A DNA stretch of 64,000 nt, taken from assembly GCA_000333855.2 (NCBI GenBank), contig CM007326.1, positions 433,390 to 497,389 on the forward strand, given 5' to 3'. Numbering within the stretch: the stretch's first letter is position 1; every line of letters starts with the position of its first letter. This document shows, piece after piece, positions 30,888 through 40,688 of this stretch. The notes beneath the pieces are model-generated. The model did not search any database. It saw only the letters and a list, made by a program, of their open reading frames with translations, and had not been told where the DNA came from. This stretch comes from Endotrypanum monterogeii (Eukaryota > Euglenozoa > Kinetoplastea > Trypanosomatida > Trypanosomatidae). A program made the position numbers and the translations under genes.

Positions 30888-32258
30888 ATGAACAATATAC
30901 CCGGTGCGCAGGCTGGTGAGCGAATGCCAAACACAGCAAACACGCGCCGCACCGAAACGTCTGACGACTATGCGCGGCACAAGGCAGCTGCCAGTCGAGC
31001 GTTCTTGGAGAATCACTATCAAAGCCTTCTCGCCCGCACGCGCAACGGTGTCGGTGCAGCGGTGGGCCCGCGGCAGAAGGAACCGTCGTTCTCTGACTTT
31101 CACCTCTTCAAATGTATCGGCCGCGGCGCTTTCGGTGAAGTTTTTGTCTGCAAATATAAGAGCGACAAGACGGACACCCTCTACGCGCTGAAACGACTTC
31201 GCAAGTCGGACATGATCACAAAAAAACAAGTTATCCACGTCCGCTCAGAAAAGGATGTGCTCGCCGAGGCAGCGGCGTCGAACCCCTGGGTGGTGCACCT
31301 CTACCGCAGCTTCCAGGACTCTCTCTACCTTTATATGGTGATGGAGTACATGCCAGGTGGCGACATGATTTCATGGCTGTGCGACAAGGGTGTTTTCGAT
31401 GTGGAAAGCACACGTTTCTATATCGCTGAGCTCTGTGCTGCGGTGGCGAGTGTGCATAACATGGGCTTTGTTCACCGCGACATCAAACCGGACAATATTC
31501 TCTTCGGTGAGTCGGGGCACATAAAACTGAGTGATTTCGGCCTCTCGAAGCGCTTTGTAGAGAAGCGCGGAAACCTCCTCGACTACGAAGACCAGGAGCC
31601 ATCGTCGAGCGATATAAATGCATCAACGGACAACGTGAGGGAGTACGCATCACAGCCGAGCGCCCCGGCAGGATCTCTCCCCTCTGCAGACGGCGCTGGT
31701 GCCGGCATCGCACACGGCCGAGGTCGTGAGATGTTTAAGTCCATCGTAGGGAGCCCCGGCTACATTGCACCAGAGATCTTGCTGCGCAAGCCTTACGGTG
31801 TTGGGTGTGACTGGTGGTCGGTTGGCGTCATCATGTACGAAATGTTGTACGGCATCCCACCCTTTTTCTCTCAAAACGCAAATTCGACTTGCCAAAAAAT
31901 AAAAAATTGGCGGGATCACATCAACTTCCCACCGCAACGGCAAATCCCAGACGACGCGGTGGACTTCATGAAGCGGCTCATTTGTGAACCAGAAGAGCGC
32001 ATGACGTACGAAGAGATACGCCAGCACGCCTTCCTTCAGCCGATGGACATGGATGGGCTGCATAAGCTACAGGCACCATATGTGCCAGTCCTATCCAATC
32101 GTCTAGACACCAAGTACTTCCCCGAGATAAAGGAGCTGAGCGCACCCATGCAACTCAGCGAGGAGCAGAAAGTTCGTGAGGTTGATCCGCGCGGTGTCAT
32201 GTTCGCCGACTTCCGCTTCAGCCACGGCAATGGCCAGGTCGGCCCTGCGAAAACCTAG
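30888..32258 (+). CDS. NDR-family AGC protein kinase (PK50/PK53-like)
   Basis: The protein has 456 residues from the ATG at 30888; upstream in-frame codons translate the poly-T splice tract and are not coding. Residues 28-52 ([20 protein letters not shown]) match the N-terminal MOB-binding helix region of NDR kinases. The kinase core has GRGAFGEV (78-85), K102, E121, HRD (196-198), DFG (216-218) and an insert of ~60 residues (222-284) before the activation segment, as in NDR/LATS kinases, followed by [12 protein letters not shown] (285-296). NDR kinases with MOB1 control cell shape and cytokinesis; T. brucei PK50 and PK53 are the known relatives. The C-terminal hydrophobic motif reads FADFRF, with Arg where NDR kinases have the regulatory Thr. 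All catalytic residues are present. Confidence 0.88.
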   Translation: MNNIPGAQAGERMPNTANTRRTETSDDYARHKAAASRAFLENHYQSLLARTRNGVGAAVGPRQKEPSFSDFHLFKCIGRGAFGEVFVCKYKSDKTDTLYALKRLRKSDMITKKQVIHVRSEKDVLAEAAASNPWVVHLYRSFQDSLYLYMVMEYMPGGDMISWLCDKGVFDVESTRFYIAELCAAVASVHNMGFVHRDIKPDNILFGESGHIKLSDFGLSKRFVEKRGNLLDYEDQEPSSSDINASTDNVREYASQPSAPAGSLPSADGAGAGIAHGRGREMFKSIVGSPGYIAPEILLRKPYGVGCDWWSVGVIMYEMLYGIPPFFSQNANSTCQKIKNWRDHINFPPQRQIPDDAVDFMKRLICEPEERMTYEEIRQHAFLQPMDMDGLHKLQAPYVPVLSNRLDTKYFPEIKELSAPMQLSEEQKVREVDPRGVMFADFRFSHGNGQVGPAKT

Positions 32259-33211
32259 AAGATCAACGAGACACACGCCATAACAGAACGGGGTGAGGTC
32301 TGGAAGAAAAAAAAAAAGGAAGAGGGGCTAAATGTGTATCACCCTATCACCGCCCAGTGTCTGCCCTGATGCAAGCACTGTGCTTATATTTGTATAGTTT
32401 CTCTGCAACACAACGGATACAGAAAAGAGAGTGGCAGGCGAGACGAGGAGGGAGATGCCCTTATGCGGCTACACAAGAAGGTATTCCCTGTACACTCTGC
32501 TACACGTTGAGCTACGATGAGATGGTCAATTTTTTTCTGTAGGTGTGTGTGTGTGTGTGTCCTTGTATCCTTCCCTCTTTTTCTTTCTCTTCAATCGTAG
32601 TCTCTTTTTTTTGCTTACACTTTCCTACGAGTCTCCTTCCCCCAACTATACATAGTCGCACACTCGAGTGTACGCGTGCGAATGTCTTTTTTTTTTTTCG
32701 AGGCTCTTCCCCTCCTCCTTTCATGGGGCGAGGCGGGGAAAAAACGGCGGCTCGCCCCCGTTGCCACGTAGCATCAGCCACAATGTCGTGGAGAAAGGCG
32801 TTGTGTGGAACATCACTAGAAGAGATGACACCCCTCAAGCTCAAACCCCGTGCAGTTTTTTTTTTTTTTATTGACGGCGCACGCTTATCTCGACTCTCTC
32901 CTCCTTTCGACGCACCCTCTCTTCAACTCCCCCCCCCCTCCTCTCTCTCGCCTCGTCTCACCTCGCGGGTTCTCTTATCATATTCGATAATGCTGCGCAT
33001 ACAAACCTCAGCCAATCATCTGCGCCACGTGTTGGCACACAAAAAACGCAGCGTCTCCTTTAGCGAGGCAGCTCAAGTAACGTGCCTGTTAGTCATCACC
33101 CCACTCTACCGCCCTCCTTCCCTCCACCCATAACATACCCGCTCACACACAATAGACGGAGTCGTGATCTGTACTCAGCAGTCAACACACGAAACGACTA
33201 GCATCTCAGCA
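32259..33211. other. Intergenic region
   Basis: No gene is seen. It is dominated by T and C/T runs (32560-32640, 32680-32700, 32858-32870, 32880-32960), any of which could direct trans-splicing; a 196-codon open frame through them codes low-complexity Phe/Ser/Pro/Leu and is rejected. Confidence 0.5.
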
Positions 33212-33655
33212 ATGCCTCGCCAACACTGCGCCACGATGACTACCTCGATGCAACTGGCCCTAGCGCTGCTGCTAATTATTGGGTATTCTTCACAAAGTGT
33301 TGCTGCAGCCGAAGCATCACGAGTTGTGCAACTTACACCAGATACATTCCACACGTACGTTGGTGGACCTGACAGCTACACCTTCGTTCTGTACTGCGTC
33401 AAGTGGTCTCGCCAATGCCAGACGATGAATCACCTGTGGGACCGCCTATCGATCTCTCAGTCGAAGAAGGAGCTGCGAGACATCTTCACTGCCGCGTACG
33501 TGGATGGTGATGCATTCCCCGGATTGGTGAATCAAATGAACGTGAAGGGATTTCCCACGATGCTTCTCTACACCCCTTTGCATCCGGAGGGTATTGAGTA
33601 CAACGGACCTCGCGAGTCGTACTTGCTGGACAGCTTTGTATTCCAGTTTACATAG
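33212..33655 (+). CDS. Secreted/ER thioredoxin-fold protein with degenerate active site
   Basis: The start taken is the ATG at 33212 (147 residues); in-frame ATGs at 33236 and 33248 would shorten the leader. A hydrophobic core (LALALLLIIGYS) and AAA-x cleavage region give a clear signal peptide. The rest is one thioredoxin fold of the PDI type: YTFVLYCVKWSRQCQTM aligns with the strand and active site, then YVDGDAFPGLVNQMNVKGFPTMLLY with the conserved cis-Pro in GFPT. The canonical WCxxC is WSRQC here, so the first cysteine is Ser and the protein cannot do normal dithiol exchange. There is no KDEL-like tail. It is probably a single-domain PDI relative acting by mixed disulphide or chaperone binding, in the ER or secretory route. 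Confidence 0.78.
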   Translation: MPRQHCATMTTSMQLALALLLIIGYSSQSVAAAEASRVVQLTPDTFHTYVGGPDSYTFVLYCVKWSRQCQTMNHLWDRLSISQSKKELRDIFTAAYVDGDAFPGLVNQMNVKGFPTMLLYTPLHPEGIEYNGPRESYLLDSFVFQFT

Positions 33656-34340
33656 GATGTAGAATGCCAACGTGTATTTACGTGTGCATGTATAGAGGAC
33701 TTCTTGACCTCGCCTATTCGAACCCCTATGCCGTCGTCTTTGCGCAGTAGATACCCTCTCACCCCCTCCAGACTGTCTTCATGTGTCTTTTAATTCTATG
33801 TGCAAAGAAAAAGTTATCCGTATTTTCCAATGTGGCAGAGCCGTCGTAGATAAAGAGGAATGAATATATATATATATATATGTGTGTATACATACATATG
33901 TACAAACACATTTGCAAGCCCGAAAGTGTAATAACTACCTGCAGTATATAAAACGCGTGCCGGAGACGCGTATGCATGTCGTTCTTCTTGGATGAGCAGA
34001 TCCAGATCATCAACCCCCGCCCCCCTCCCTGGTCTAGAACTTCGAAATCTTTTTTTTTTTTTGGCTTGCTCGACCGTGTGTGGGCGACGGCGTGATCTGT
34101 CACAGCGGGAGAGCCTCAACGGATATCTCTGCTCCATCCTCACACACCTTTCTCCCCTCCCTCCCCCTCTCCTTTTATACGCACACACACACACACACAC
34201 ACACACACGCGCACAGCTTCCCTACCACAGAGATAACTAAGAACAACAACAAAAAAGAAGTGGGCCTCAAGCCCTTCATATCCGTAAATATTTGTTTACT
34301 GGTCTCTTGCATTTGTTCGCTCATCCTTGCCTCGTCTACG
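33656..34340. other. Intergenic region
   Basis: No gene is seen. It includes (TA)n/(TG)n at 33864-33890, poly-T at 34050-34061 and (CA)n at 34184-34208 preceded by CT-rich sequence (34148-34175). Confidence 0.5.
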
Positions 34341-34976
34341 ATGTCCTCTTACCAGCCGATGGTCAGCACGTTTCGTTGCGATGACGCCGGCAACTCTCCG
34401 CAGACACCGAGGTACTTTGCCAAACCCAAGGGACGTCGGATCGTCTGCTGCGTGACCCCGACAACCACCGTGGAGCCCATGAAAGGTGACAACGTTGACG
34501 CTTCATACGATCTACTGAAATCCACGGTGTGTATGGACCATCACATCCTCTCCCGAATGGAGGGGGATCGAAAGCGCGCTGAGATGCGGCAGGAGAATCC
34601 TGACTCAGCGATACCGGATCGCAGCCCCATGTCTGGGCAGAGACCACATAGAGCGACAGAGGCGTACCGCGCAACGCAGCAGCCGTCCTTCGGTGGCTAT
34701 GTCTACGCCGACGGTATCCAGCCACCCATCACACCGCGATCCACCAGCTCACATCGTAGCAGCAAAGCCAAGAACCGTTACACAAGCCGCCCCGCCAGCC
34801 GCTCGAGCACGCCGGCCAGCATTCAGCGCCTTCCTCCAGGTAGCAAAAACCGCTTTGATCGACACGCCTCACGCGCGGGTATTCTGCCGAAAATGCGGTA
34901 CCCAAATGGGAACCAAATGCTGCCGGTCCACTCCGCTCGCAAGCCACACCCGACTCTAGGAGAAGGACTAGTTTAA
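34341..34976 (+). CDS. Small basic protein of unknown function
   Basis: The protein has 211 residues from the ATG at 34341; the frame is open from 34080 but the extension is coded by CT and CA repeats. The N-terminal ~80 residues look folded or at least constrained (PRYFAKPKGRRIVCCVTPTT; ASYDLLKSTVCMDHHILSRM). The remainder is disordered, with Arg/Ser/Pro-rich stretches (SSHRSSKAKNRYTSRPASRS). It has no signal peptide or membrane helix. Small Arg/Ser-rich proteins of this kind are often cytoskeletal in trypanosomatids, but I recognise no family. Confidence 0.65.
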   Translation: MSSYQPMVSTFRCDDAGNSPQTPRYFAKPKGRRIVCCVTPTTTVEPMKGDNVDASYDLLKSTVCMDHHILSRMEGDRKRAEMRQENPDSAIPDRSPMSGQRPHRATEAYRATQQPSFGGYVYADGIQPPITPRSTSSHRSSKAKNRYTSRPASRSSTPASIQRLPPGSKNRFDRHASRAGILPKMRYPNGNQMLPVHSARKPHPTLGEGLV

Positions 34977-36187
34977 CAAAGAACTATTGGTGCCTTGGGG
35001 CCTGGCGAGAGATCAGAGACTGAGCTATCCCGGCACTAGCGACGGCATCCACGGATGATGACACTGAGCACCCCGAAGGGGCTCGAATCGGTTTTCAGTG
35101 CACCAAGAGAGAAAAGAAGAGAGAGGACGACGCATTCCCATTCTTTGCCTGATGGGGAGAGAGAAGTTTCAGAAGAAGTAATATTGCCGCCGCCACCACC
35201 ACCACTACCCACTCCCCGACTCTCCCCCTCCCCCCCGGCCTCCCCCATTTCTTTTTGGAGAATATAAATATATATATGTATATGATAGTGGCTGCGCTGT
35301 CCTGCACAATCCCTCATGCGTCCCATCTCACGCACTCGCCCGTGGAAGGGAAAACCTTCTGCTTCTCCACTCAAAGTATGTGCATACGTGTGCGCTATCT
35401 TCCCGGCGCCATCTCTCTGTTTTTTTTTTTTCCCAGCGCAACAACGCCTTCAAAATATTTGTGTTGTGCTGCGGCGTACACATTCTTTTTTTTCTTTCCC
35501 CCCCCCTCCCTTTCTATCGCTTGATTCAGTATACACCCACACACACACACGCATATATATATATATATATATATATGTCTGTGTTTATATATAAATAGGT
35601 ATATATGTATATATATATATATGTTCATATTTAGACGAACGGTTCTCATCGTGGCTACGTTCTGTTCGCAAGACTATACAGGGGTCTTTTATAGTATTTC
35701 CTTCTTCTTGAAGAAACATTTTTGTTTCCTGTTTCTATTCGTTTGCAGTGTTCATGTTTACCTGAATTAGGGCGCGGAAGCGTCACGCTATCCTCCACAT
35801 CACGCGTCGCATATCATTCATGTAGACCCCTGAGCGTGGGACCGTAAAGAGGCGAGGAGGGGAAGGAGCAGCAAAAACAAAAGAAGGTGTGGGCTTCCTG
35901 CTTTCACATGAACTCCCACGCAACCTTGCATGTACCCTAACCCCGCCTTCTGTTCTTTGTTACTTACTTACCGCCACCGTAGCCAACTGTATGTTTTTTT
36001 TTTTTTTTGTTGGGGGGGAGAGGGCAGCTGACGAGAAGCAACTATATGCACACCCTTCCCCGTGCATGACAGCTAAACAAATAAAATATGATGATGTCAT
36101 TTTTTTTTCTTTTTACTGTGTCTCGTCCTTGTGTCCTGTAGAAGGAGGAGATGGTAAGTGGGTAGGTGGGACTGTATATAAATAAAT

Positions 36188-36228
<41 letters not shown>

Positions 36229-37206
36229 TGTGTCGCCATTGTCTTTCCCCCTCCTGCTGCCCACCCACTCACCCACTCTGGTGCTCATTTTCTTTCCTTT
36301 GCGCATTTACACACGTGCAGACACGGGTGCGCTTATTTCCGTTGACTTTTTTTTCTTGTCACTCTTCTTTACCGACCTCTTTCCCCGCCCCACACATACT
36401 TTCCCCACGAGCAGCCTCCCATCTCCACTTGATTAACCTGGTGTTGGCATGTGCCTCAGATGGCGCTGTGGAGAAAAGCGAAGAGATACCACCGATCATG
36501 TATTGCGTAGTGATCTCTGAGCCAATATACCCCCCCCCCCTTTTGTTTCGTGTCACTGCGCGATGCGCCGATAGGGACTGGGGCTTGTGGCATTTCATAC
36601 CACACGAGAGGTGGATGAGTGAGAGAGGGAACATGTGCAACGTCATTGACACTCAGGCAAGCACACCTCTGCCTGTCCCTCAGACCCACCTCCTTTTTCT
36701 TCTCACACCTGCGCCGTGGTTATGCCCACCATCGCGCTCGCATCTGCTCTGAGTGCACTCATGCAGCTAAGCAGCAAGACCACGCACACACAAAATATAT
36801 ATTTCTCCTTTGCCTCCTCTTATTGATACCGATTCTGCAATCTCGAAGACACCTGCTTAACTCGCCCTGCCACTAGCCTTTTTTACAAGATCCACGTCAC
36901 AGTTACGTACAGCGCGGTGGTCATTGAACTCAAGGCCATCCATCAGCCACAACCGTAGAGAGAACCCAGAGGCATCGTGAGGTGACTCTACATAGACTTT
37001 TCTTCACCTCTCGTACGGTATCGCCGAAGCAAGCGCAGCGGTGCCTCCCCCCCCCCCCTCCTCCTCCTGGCCCCCACCTTAAGGGCCTGTATAGAGAAAT
37101 CACCTCGCATAGATTGACGAGAATAGCGGTCAGCATCTTGACGGTTCCTTCCCACGATAACATCTCGATTCGAGGTAAACGTAAATAACATTCCCCTGGA
37201 TTATTA
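34977..37206. other. 2.2-kb intergenic region, no gene recognised
   Basis: No convincing gene occurs on either strand. TA-rich microsatellites lie at 35551-35576 and 35585-35630, (TG)n at 36188-36228, and several poly-T and poly-C runs follow. The length would allow a non-coding RNA or an eroded repeat, but I see no tRNA, 5S or snoRNA signature. Confidence 0.5.
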
Positions 37207-38409
37207 ATGTTTGCCTCCCCATACACTGAGCAGGTTGATGAGCACGCACAGAAGCGGTACCTACCCCCGCACCCGACAAGCGCTGCGGCGCGCATCCTCG
37301 TCTCAGATAGTGATAATGATGACAGTCTGGGTCTCCCAGTATCGCGGGAGCAGTCATCCGATGCATGTACGCCGGCCGTGCGCGCCTTCTCCAAGCGAGC
37401 AGCACGCTGTGCAGCAACTTTGCTGAATCAACATGATGCCGCTGCAGCCTGCTCCCCTCACGCCTACGAGCAGAAGTGCATACAGCAACTTGGCCGTCTC
37501 GGCGGTGCCTACCGCCCCCTCGCCCACGGCCAGAGTGCAACTATCTGGGTTCGCTATCAAGACCTCAATGCCCGCGTGATTCGCGAAACCGAGGAGTTCT
37601 TCCAGGGGCATATGGCAGATCACAGTATCCACCCGGACGTCACACGCAAGAACAGGGCTACGGCAGCGCCGCTCAAAACAGCCTTCGGCCGCCGTGCCGA
37701 GGGAACACCACCAGAATCACTCGTCGGCTGCCGTACCCCACTCCTCCCCAGCACTGCCCTAACGCACGACACACATGCAAATCTCAAGAGCGGCGACACG
37801 GCTGACGAAGATATGACACAGTTGCGGGAAGGCTACGCGATCTCCCGGGGGGAGCAGTGCACCCTCTCACTGCTGCTCATGGAAGAAAACCCAGAGGGAA
37901 AGCAAGTATCGAGCCCTCTGCCAAGGTTTGCAGAGCCTCACACATCCGAGAACCGCAGTCAGCGCCTGGGTCTGAGCGATTCCCCGTGCGACGCAACGCC
38001 TTGCAGTAGTCTTTTGTCGGACACCCACGCAACAGTGCCCTTCTGGATGTACGGCGATGATCCCGACGACTCTATCCACAACACCCCGTCCCCGGCAGCA
38101 CACCCGCTTGGCGGCGGGGGCGCGACAAAACGATCTCGTAAGCGTATCCGCAGCGACACCACTGGGGCCGGGCATCAATCCTCCAAAGGGCAACGAGGGG
38201 GAAGATGTACGGCAACGGCCCTTGTATTTCACGATGAGTGCAGCACGTCATCGTCAACCTCGGAGAATGCGGCAGCTCGCGTGGAGGTGGATAGGAACCA
38301 TCGCGACACCTCAGCACCGGCCTCGCTTTCCGCCACAATCATAGAACTTCAGAATCGGCGGGTGCAGTGGGACATGCTTCGTCAGCATTCCCTTTTCAGC
38401 CCATTTTGA
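37207..38409 (+). CDS. Protein of unknown function
   Basis: The protein has 400 residues from the ATG at 37207, which comes straight after an A/T-rich junction. An acidic cluster (SDSDNDDS, ~37-44) is near the N-terminus. The most structured part is ~60-145, with predicted helices (RAFSKRAARCAATLLNQHD; YEQKCIQQLGRLGG; ARVIRETEEFFQGHM). The rest is Ser/Thr/Pro-rich with a basic, nuclear-signal-like patch (KRSRKRIRS, ~316-324). The C-terminus has a short amphipathic helix (IIELQNRRVQWDMLRQHS). The composition suggests a nuclear regulatory or chromatin protein, but no domain is recognised. Confidence 0.68.
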   Translation: MFASPYTEQVDEHAQKRYLPPHPTSAAARILVSDSDNDDSLGLPVSREQSSDACTPAVRAFSKRAARCAATLLNQHDAAAACSPHAYEQKCIQQLGRLGGAYRPLAHGQSATIWVRYQDLNARVIRETEEFFQGHMADHSIHPDVTRKNRATAAPLKTAFGRRAEGTPPESLVGCRTPLLPSTALTHDTHANLKSGDTADEDMTQLREGYAISRGEQCTLSLLLMEENPEGKQVSSPLPRFAEPHTSENRSQRLGLSDSPCDATPCSSLLSDTHATVPFWMYGDDPDDSIHNTPSPAAHPLGGGGATKRSRKRIRSDTTGAGHQSSKGQRGGRCTATALVFHDECSTSSSTSENAAARVEVDRNHRDTSAPASLSATIIELQNRRVQWDMLRQHSLFSPF

Positions 38410-38918
38410 TCGTTTTTTTTTTTTTATTAGATGCGCGTATAGTCTACGCAGGTGCTGAAAAAGAATCGCAATGCCCCATCATCATAGAAAGAAAGAAAAA
38501 AAAATACAACCAAGGTGTCGGCAGTATAAAGATTTTGGCCACAACGGACCTGTAAATCATTGACTATCGGCTTCCGCTTCGGGTGGGAGCACTACCTCTG
38601 GCTTTCTGTTGCCCATTCACCACCACCCCGTACCTTCATGCATGTACACGGATGCAGGAGACACGTGCGGAACCCCTCCTACACATACAGCCTCACTTAG
38701 CTCGTCTGCCGCTCGATTGCATCGATTATGGTTATGCAAATACATGTACGCACACGCATGCACATGCACACCTGTCTCCTGCCCCCACGCCTAGTCCCTC
38801 TCTCCTTGATCGTGAACTATATCAAGCTGATGTGGACACACATATTCACACATACACACACACTCCTACGCAGCCATACCACACTGCAGGATAGCAGAAC
38901 AGCACACGCGAAGCTGTG
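38410..38918. other. Intergenic region
   Basis: No gene is seen. There is a T run after the stop (38414-38425), then A-rich and finally CA-rich sequence. Confidence 0.5.
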
Positions 38919-40688
38919 ATGTCGATATCGAGCTTAACGCGGGCGCAGCCTCGGAACCTTCTCTACTACTCCCTTCGACTGGCAAACGAAGACAGCGAAT
39001 ATGACTTCCAGAGAGAAGCCCTCTACAAGAAGGCAGTCCTCGACGCTCAAGAAACGGATATGGTCGCAGTAGCAGCAGCAGCCAATGAGACACGATTGTA
39101 CTTCACTGGAGATGGATCCTCAGCCAACCTGACAACACTGCAGAACTACATTAAATTTAAAGAAGATCACAAAACGTCCCCGCTGCTGCGGGTTCTGTTA
39201 TTAGCGCCGCAGTCGCCGATGTTTAACCTTCAACCACTCGTGTACGTCGAGCAGGAGAGCTCAGGCCTGGCATCCCTGCCGGAAGACGCGAGCGTGCGCC
39301 GTGAAGCCGTCCTGACAACCTGTAGCTATGTCTTCACCAACAAATCCACCCCACCGCGGTGGTACAACACGCACGTCGAGGCTGCCCTTTGTGTTTTTCA
39401 GGACTTCATAACTGTACCCGCGACACCCACGCCCAGTGATGCTCCTTTCTGGGATTTTCTTTACTCTACCCTACGGTACCACGCGCGCGATTTCCGCTGC
39501 GGTGCCGCCAATGTGCAGCTCCGGGGCATTCTCGTGCCGACCTTCGAGGCACACAACAAGATGATCGACCACCGAGACATCTTTGCGGACTATGTCGAGG
39601 AAGAAGGAGAGGGGCGGAAAAGCCGAGAAAGCGAGGAGACAACCAACGTGCACAGGAAAGCGAAGAAGGTTTGCGTGAAAACGCAAGACGCGCTCGATCG
39701 CGTCATAGCGTATCTCAGGAGCCACTGGCCTCGCCTCGAAGGTGAATGCGGTCGATCACACTTGGTGATGAACGCGAAGTGGTCCTTAAAATCATCCGCT
39801 GCAGGTGACATACAGCAGGGGAAGCAGACAACCCCTAAAGTCGACAGAACGTTGCGTCAGTCTGCATGCTTCGTGTGGCTCCAAAACGACCAGGTGAAGG
39901 ATGATCAGGATGGGGTGTACGCGGACGCAGCACTCGAAGTTCTTTGTGATGAGCTCTCTCTTGCCGCTGCATCCATCAGGACACCGTCTGAAGCAGCAGC
40001 TGTCCTGCGGGAGGAAGCCATCAGCGCATTCTTTGAGCACTGCCGACTCACACATATCCTGAAAAGAGTTATTTGCAGACATTTCGAGGCTGTCGTGTTG
40101 CGACAAAAACCTCTCTTCCACTGGGTTCTCTCATTGCCTGCATACTCCCAACTTAGCACCTCTGCAGCTGGTGCCGCAGTCACCGCAGTGCGCTTCCGCG
40201 GCCACCCCGAATTCCGGCAGGCGTTGTGGAATGCCGCGGGGATGCTCGTCCATTGGCAGCAGCTAGCGGACTCTGTCCACATACTTGCAAGGAGTGCTAT
40301 AGAGCGTCACTTCATCAGGGATAACAGACTAGCACGGAAGATTGTTTCGGCACCGCCTAGGTTTCCGCGACACCGCCGCGCCATTCAGCAGAGTAGCCTC
40401 TACTATGATAGTCCCATCGGCGGTTGTGTGCTTGACCATCATCGCGGAAAGGTCAACGTCTCTCAACTGTACGGCACTGGCGAACGACTGAGTGCAATCA
40501 GCAGTCGATGCACTACCCCGGGAGAGACGCTCGCCGCATCATCGGGGTTCTTTCACAGCATACGGAGCGCCATGTGGAGCTCACTAGACAGTATATCACT
40601 GTTAGAGGCTGAAGAAACGTTCGGTAGTTCTCCAAAACTCAGTAGACACATGATTACACGAATTCCTCAGCCACAAATCACCGTCTAA
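38919..40688 (+). CDS. Protein of unknown function
   Basis: The protein has 589 residues from the ATG at 38919 (the GTG codon just upstream is in frame). The composition is that of a globular protein with a disordered acidic/basic loop (~228-250, EEEGEGRKSRESEE). No signal peptide or membrane helix is seen. The segment QDALDRVIAYLRSHWPRLEG then ECGRSHLVMNAKW (~262-292) faintly recalls the switch I (SSRSH) area of kinesin motors, but there is no P-loop and no DLAGSE. That resemblance alone is too weak for a call. The C-terminal ~110 residues are Ser-rich. It lies one gene upstream of a better pseudokinesin candidate. Confidence 0.65.
   Translation: MSISSLTRAQPRNLLYYSLRLANEDSEYDFQREALYKKAVLDAQETDMVAVAAAANETRLYFTGDGSSANLTTLQNYIKFKEDHKTSPLLRVLLLAPQSPMFNLQPLVYVEQESSGLASLPEDASVRREAVLTTCSYVFTNKSTPPRWYNTHVEAALCVFQDFITVPATPTPSDAPFWDFLYSTLRYHARDFRCGAANVQLRGILVPTFEAHNKMIDHRDIFADYVEEEGEGRKSRESEETTNVHRKAKKVCVKTQDALDRVIAYLRSHWPRLEGECGRSHLVMNAKWSLKSSAAGDIQQGKQTTPKVDRTLRQSACFVWLQNDQVKDDQDGVYADAALEVLCDELSLAAASIRTPSEAAAVLREEAISAFFEHCRLTHILKRVICRHFEAVVLRQKPLFHWVLSLPAYSQLSTSAAGAAVTAVRFRGHPEFRQALWNAAGMLVHWQQLADSVHILARSAIERHFIRDNRLARKIVSAPPRFPRHRRAIQQSSLYYDSPIGGCVLDHHRGKVNVSQLYGTGERLSAISSRCTTPGETLAASSGFFHSIRSAMWSSLDSISLLEAEETFGSSPKLSRHMITRIPQPQITV

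Noticed and set aside
32543..33133. 196-codon open frame before the thioredoxin-fold gene
   Set aside because: It translates pyrimidine-rich spacer sequence to Phe/Ser/Pro/Leu runs and lacks any domain.
33690..33745. tRNA-like B box on the - strand (GGGTTCGAATAGG)
   Set aside because: No matching A box, no acceptor stem and no cloverleaf around it.
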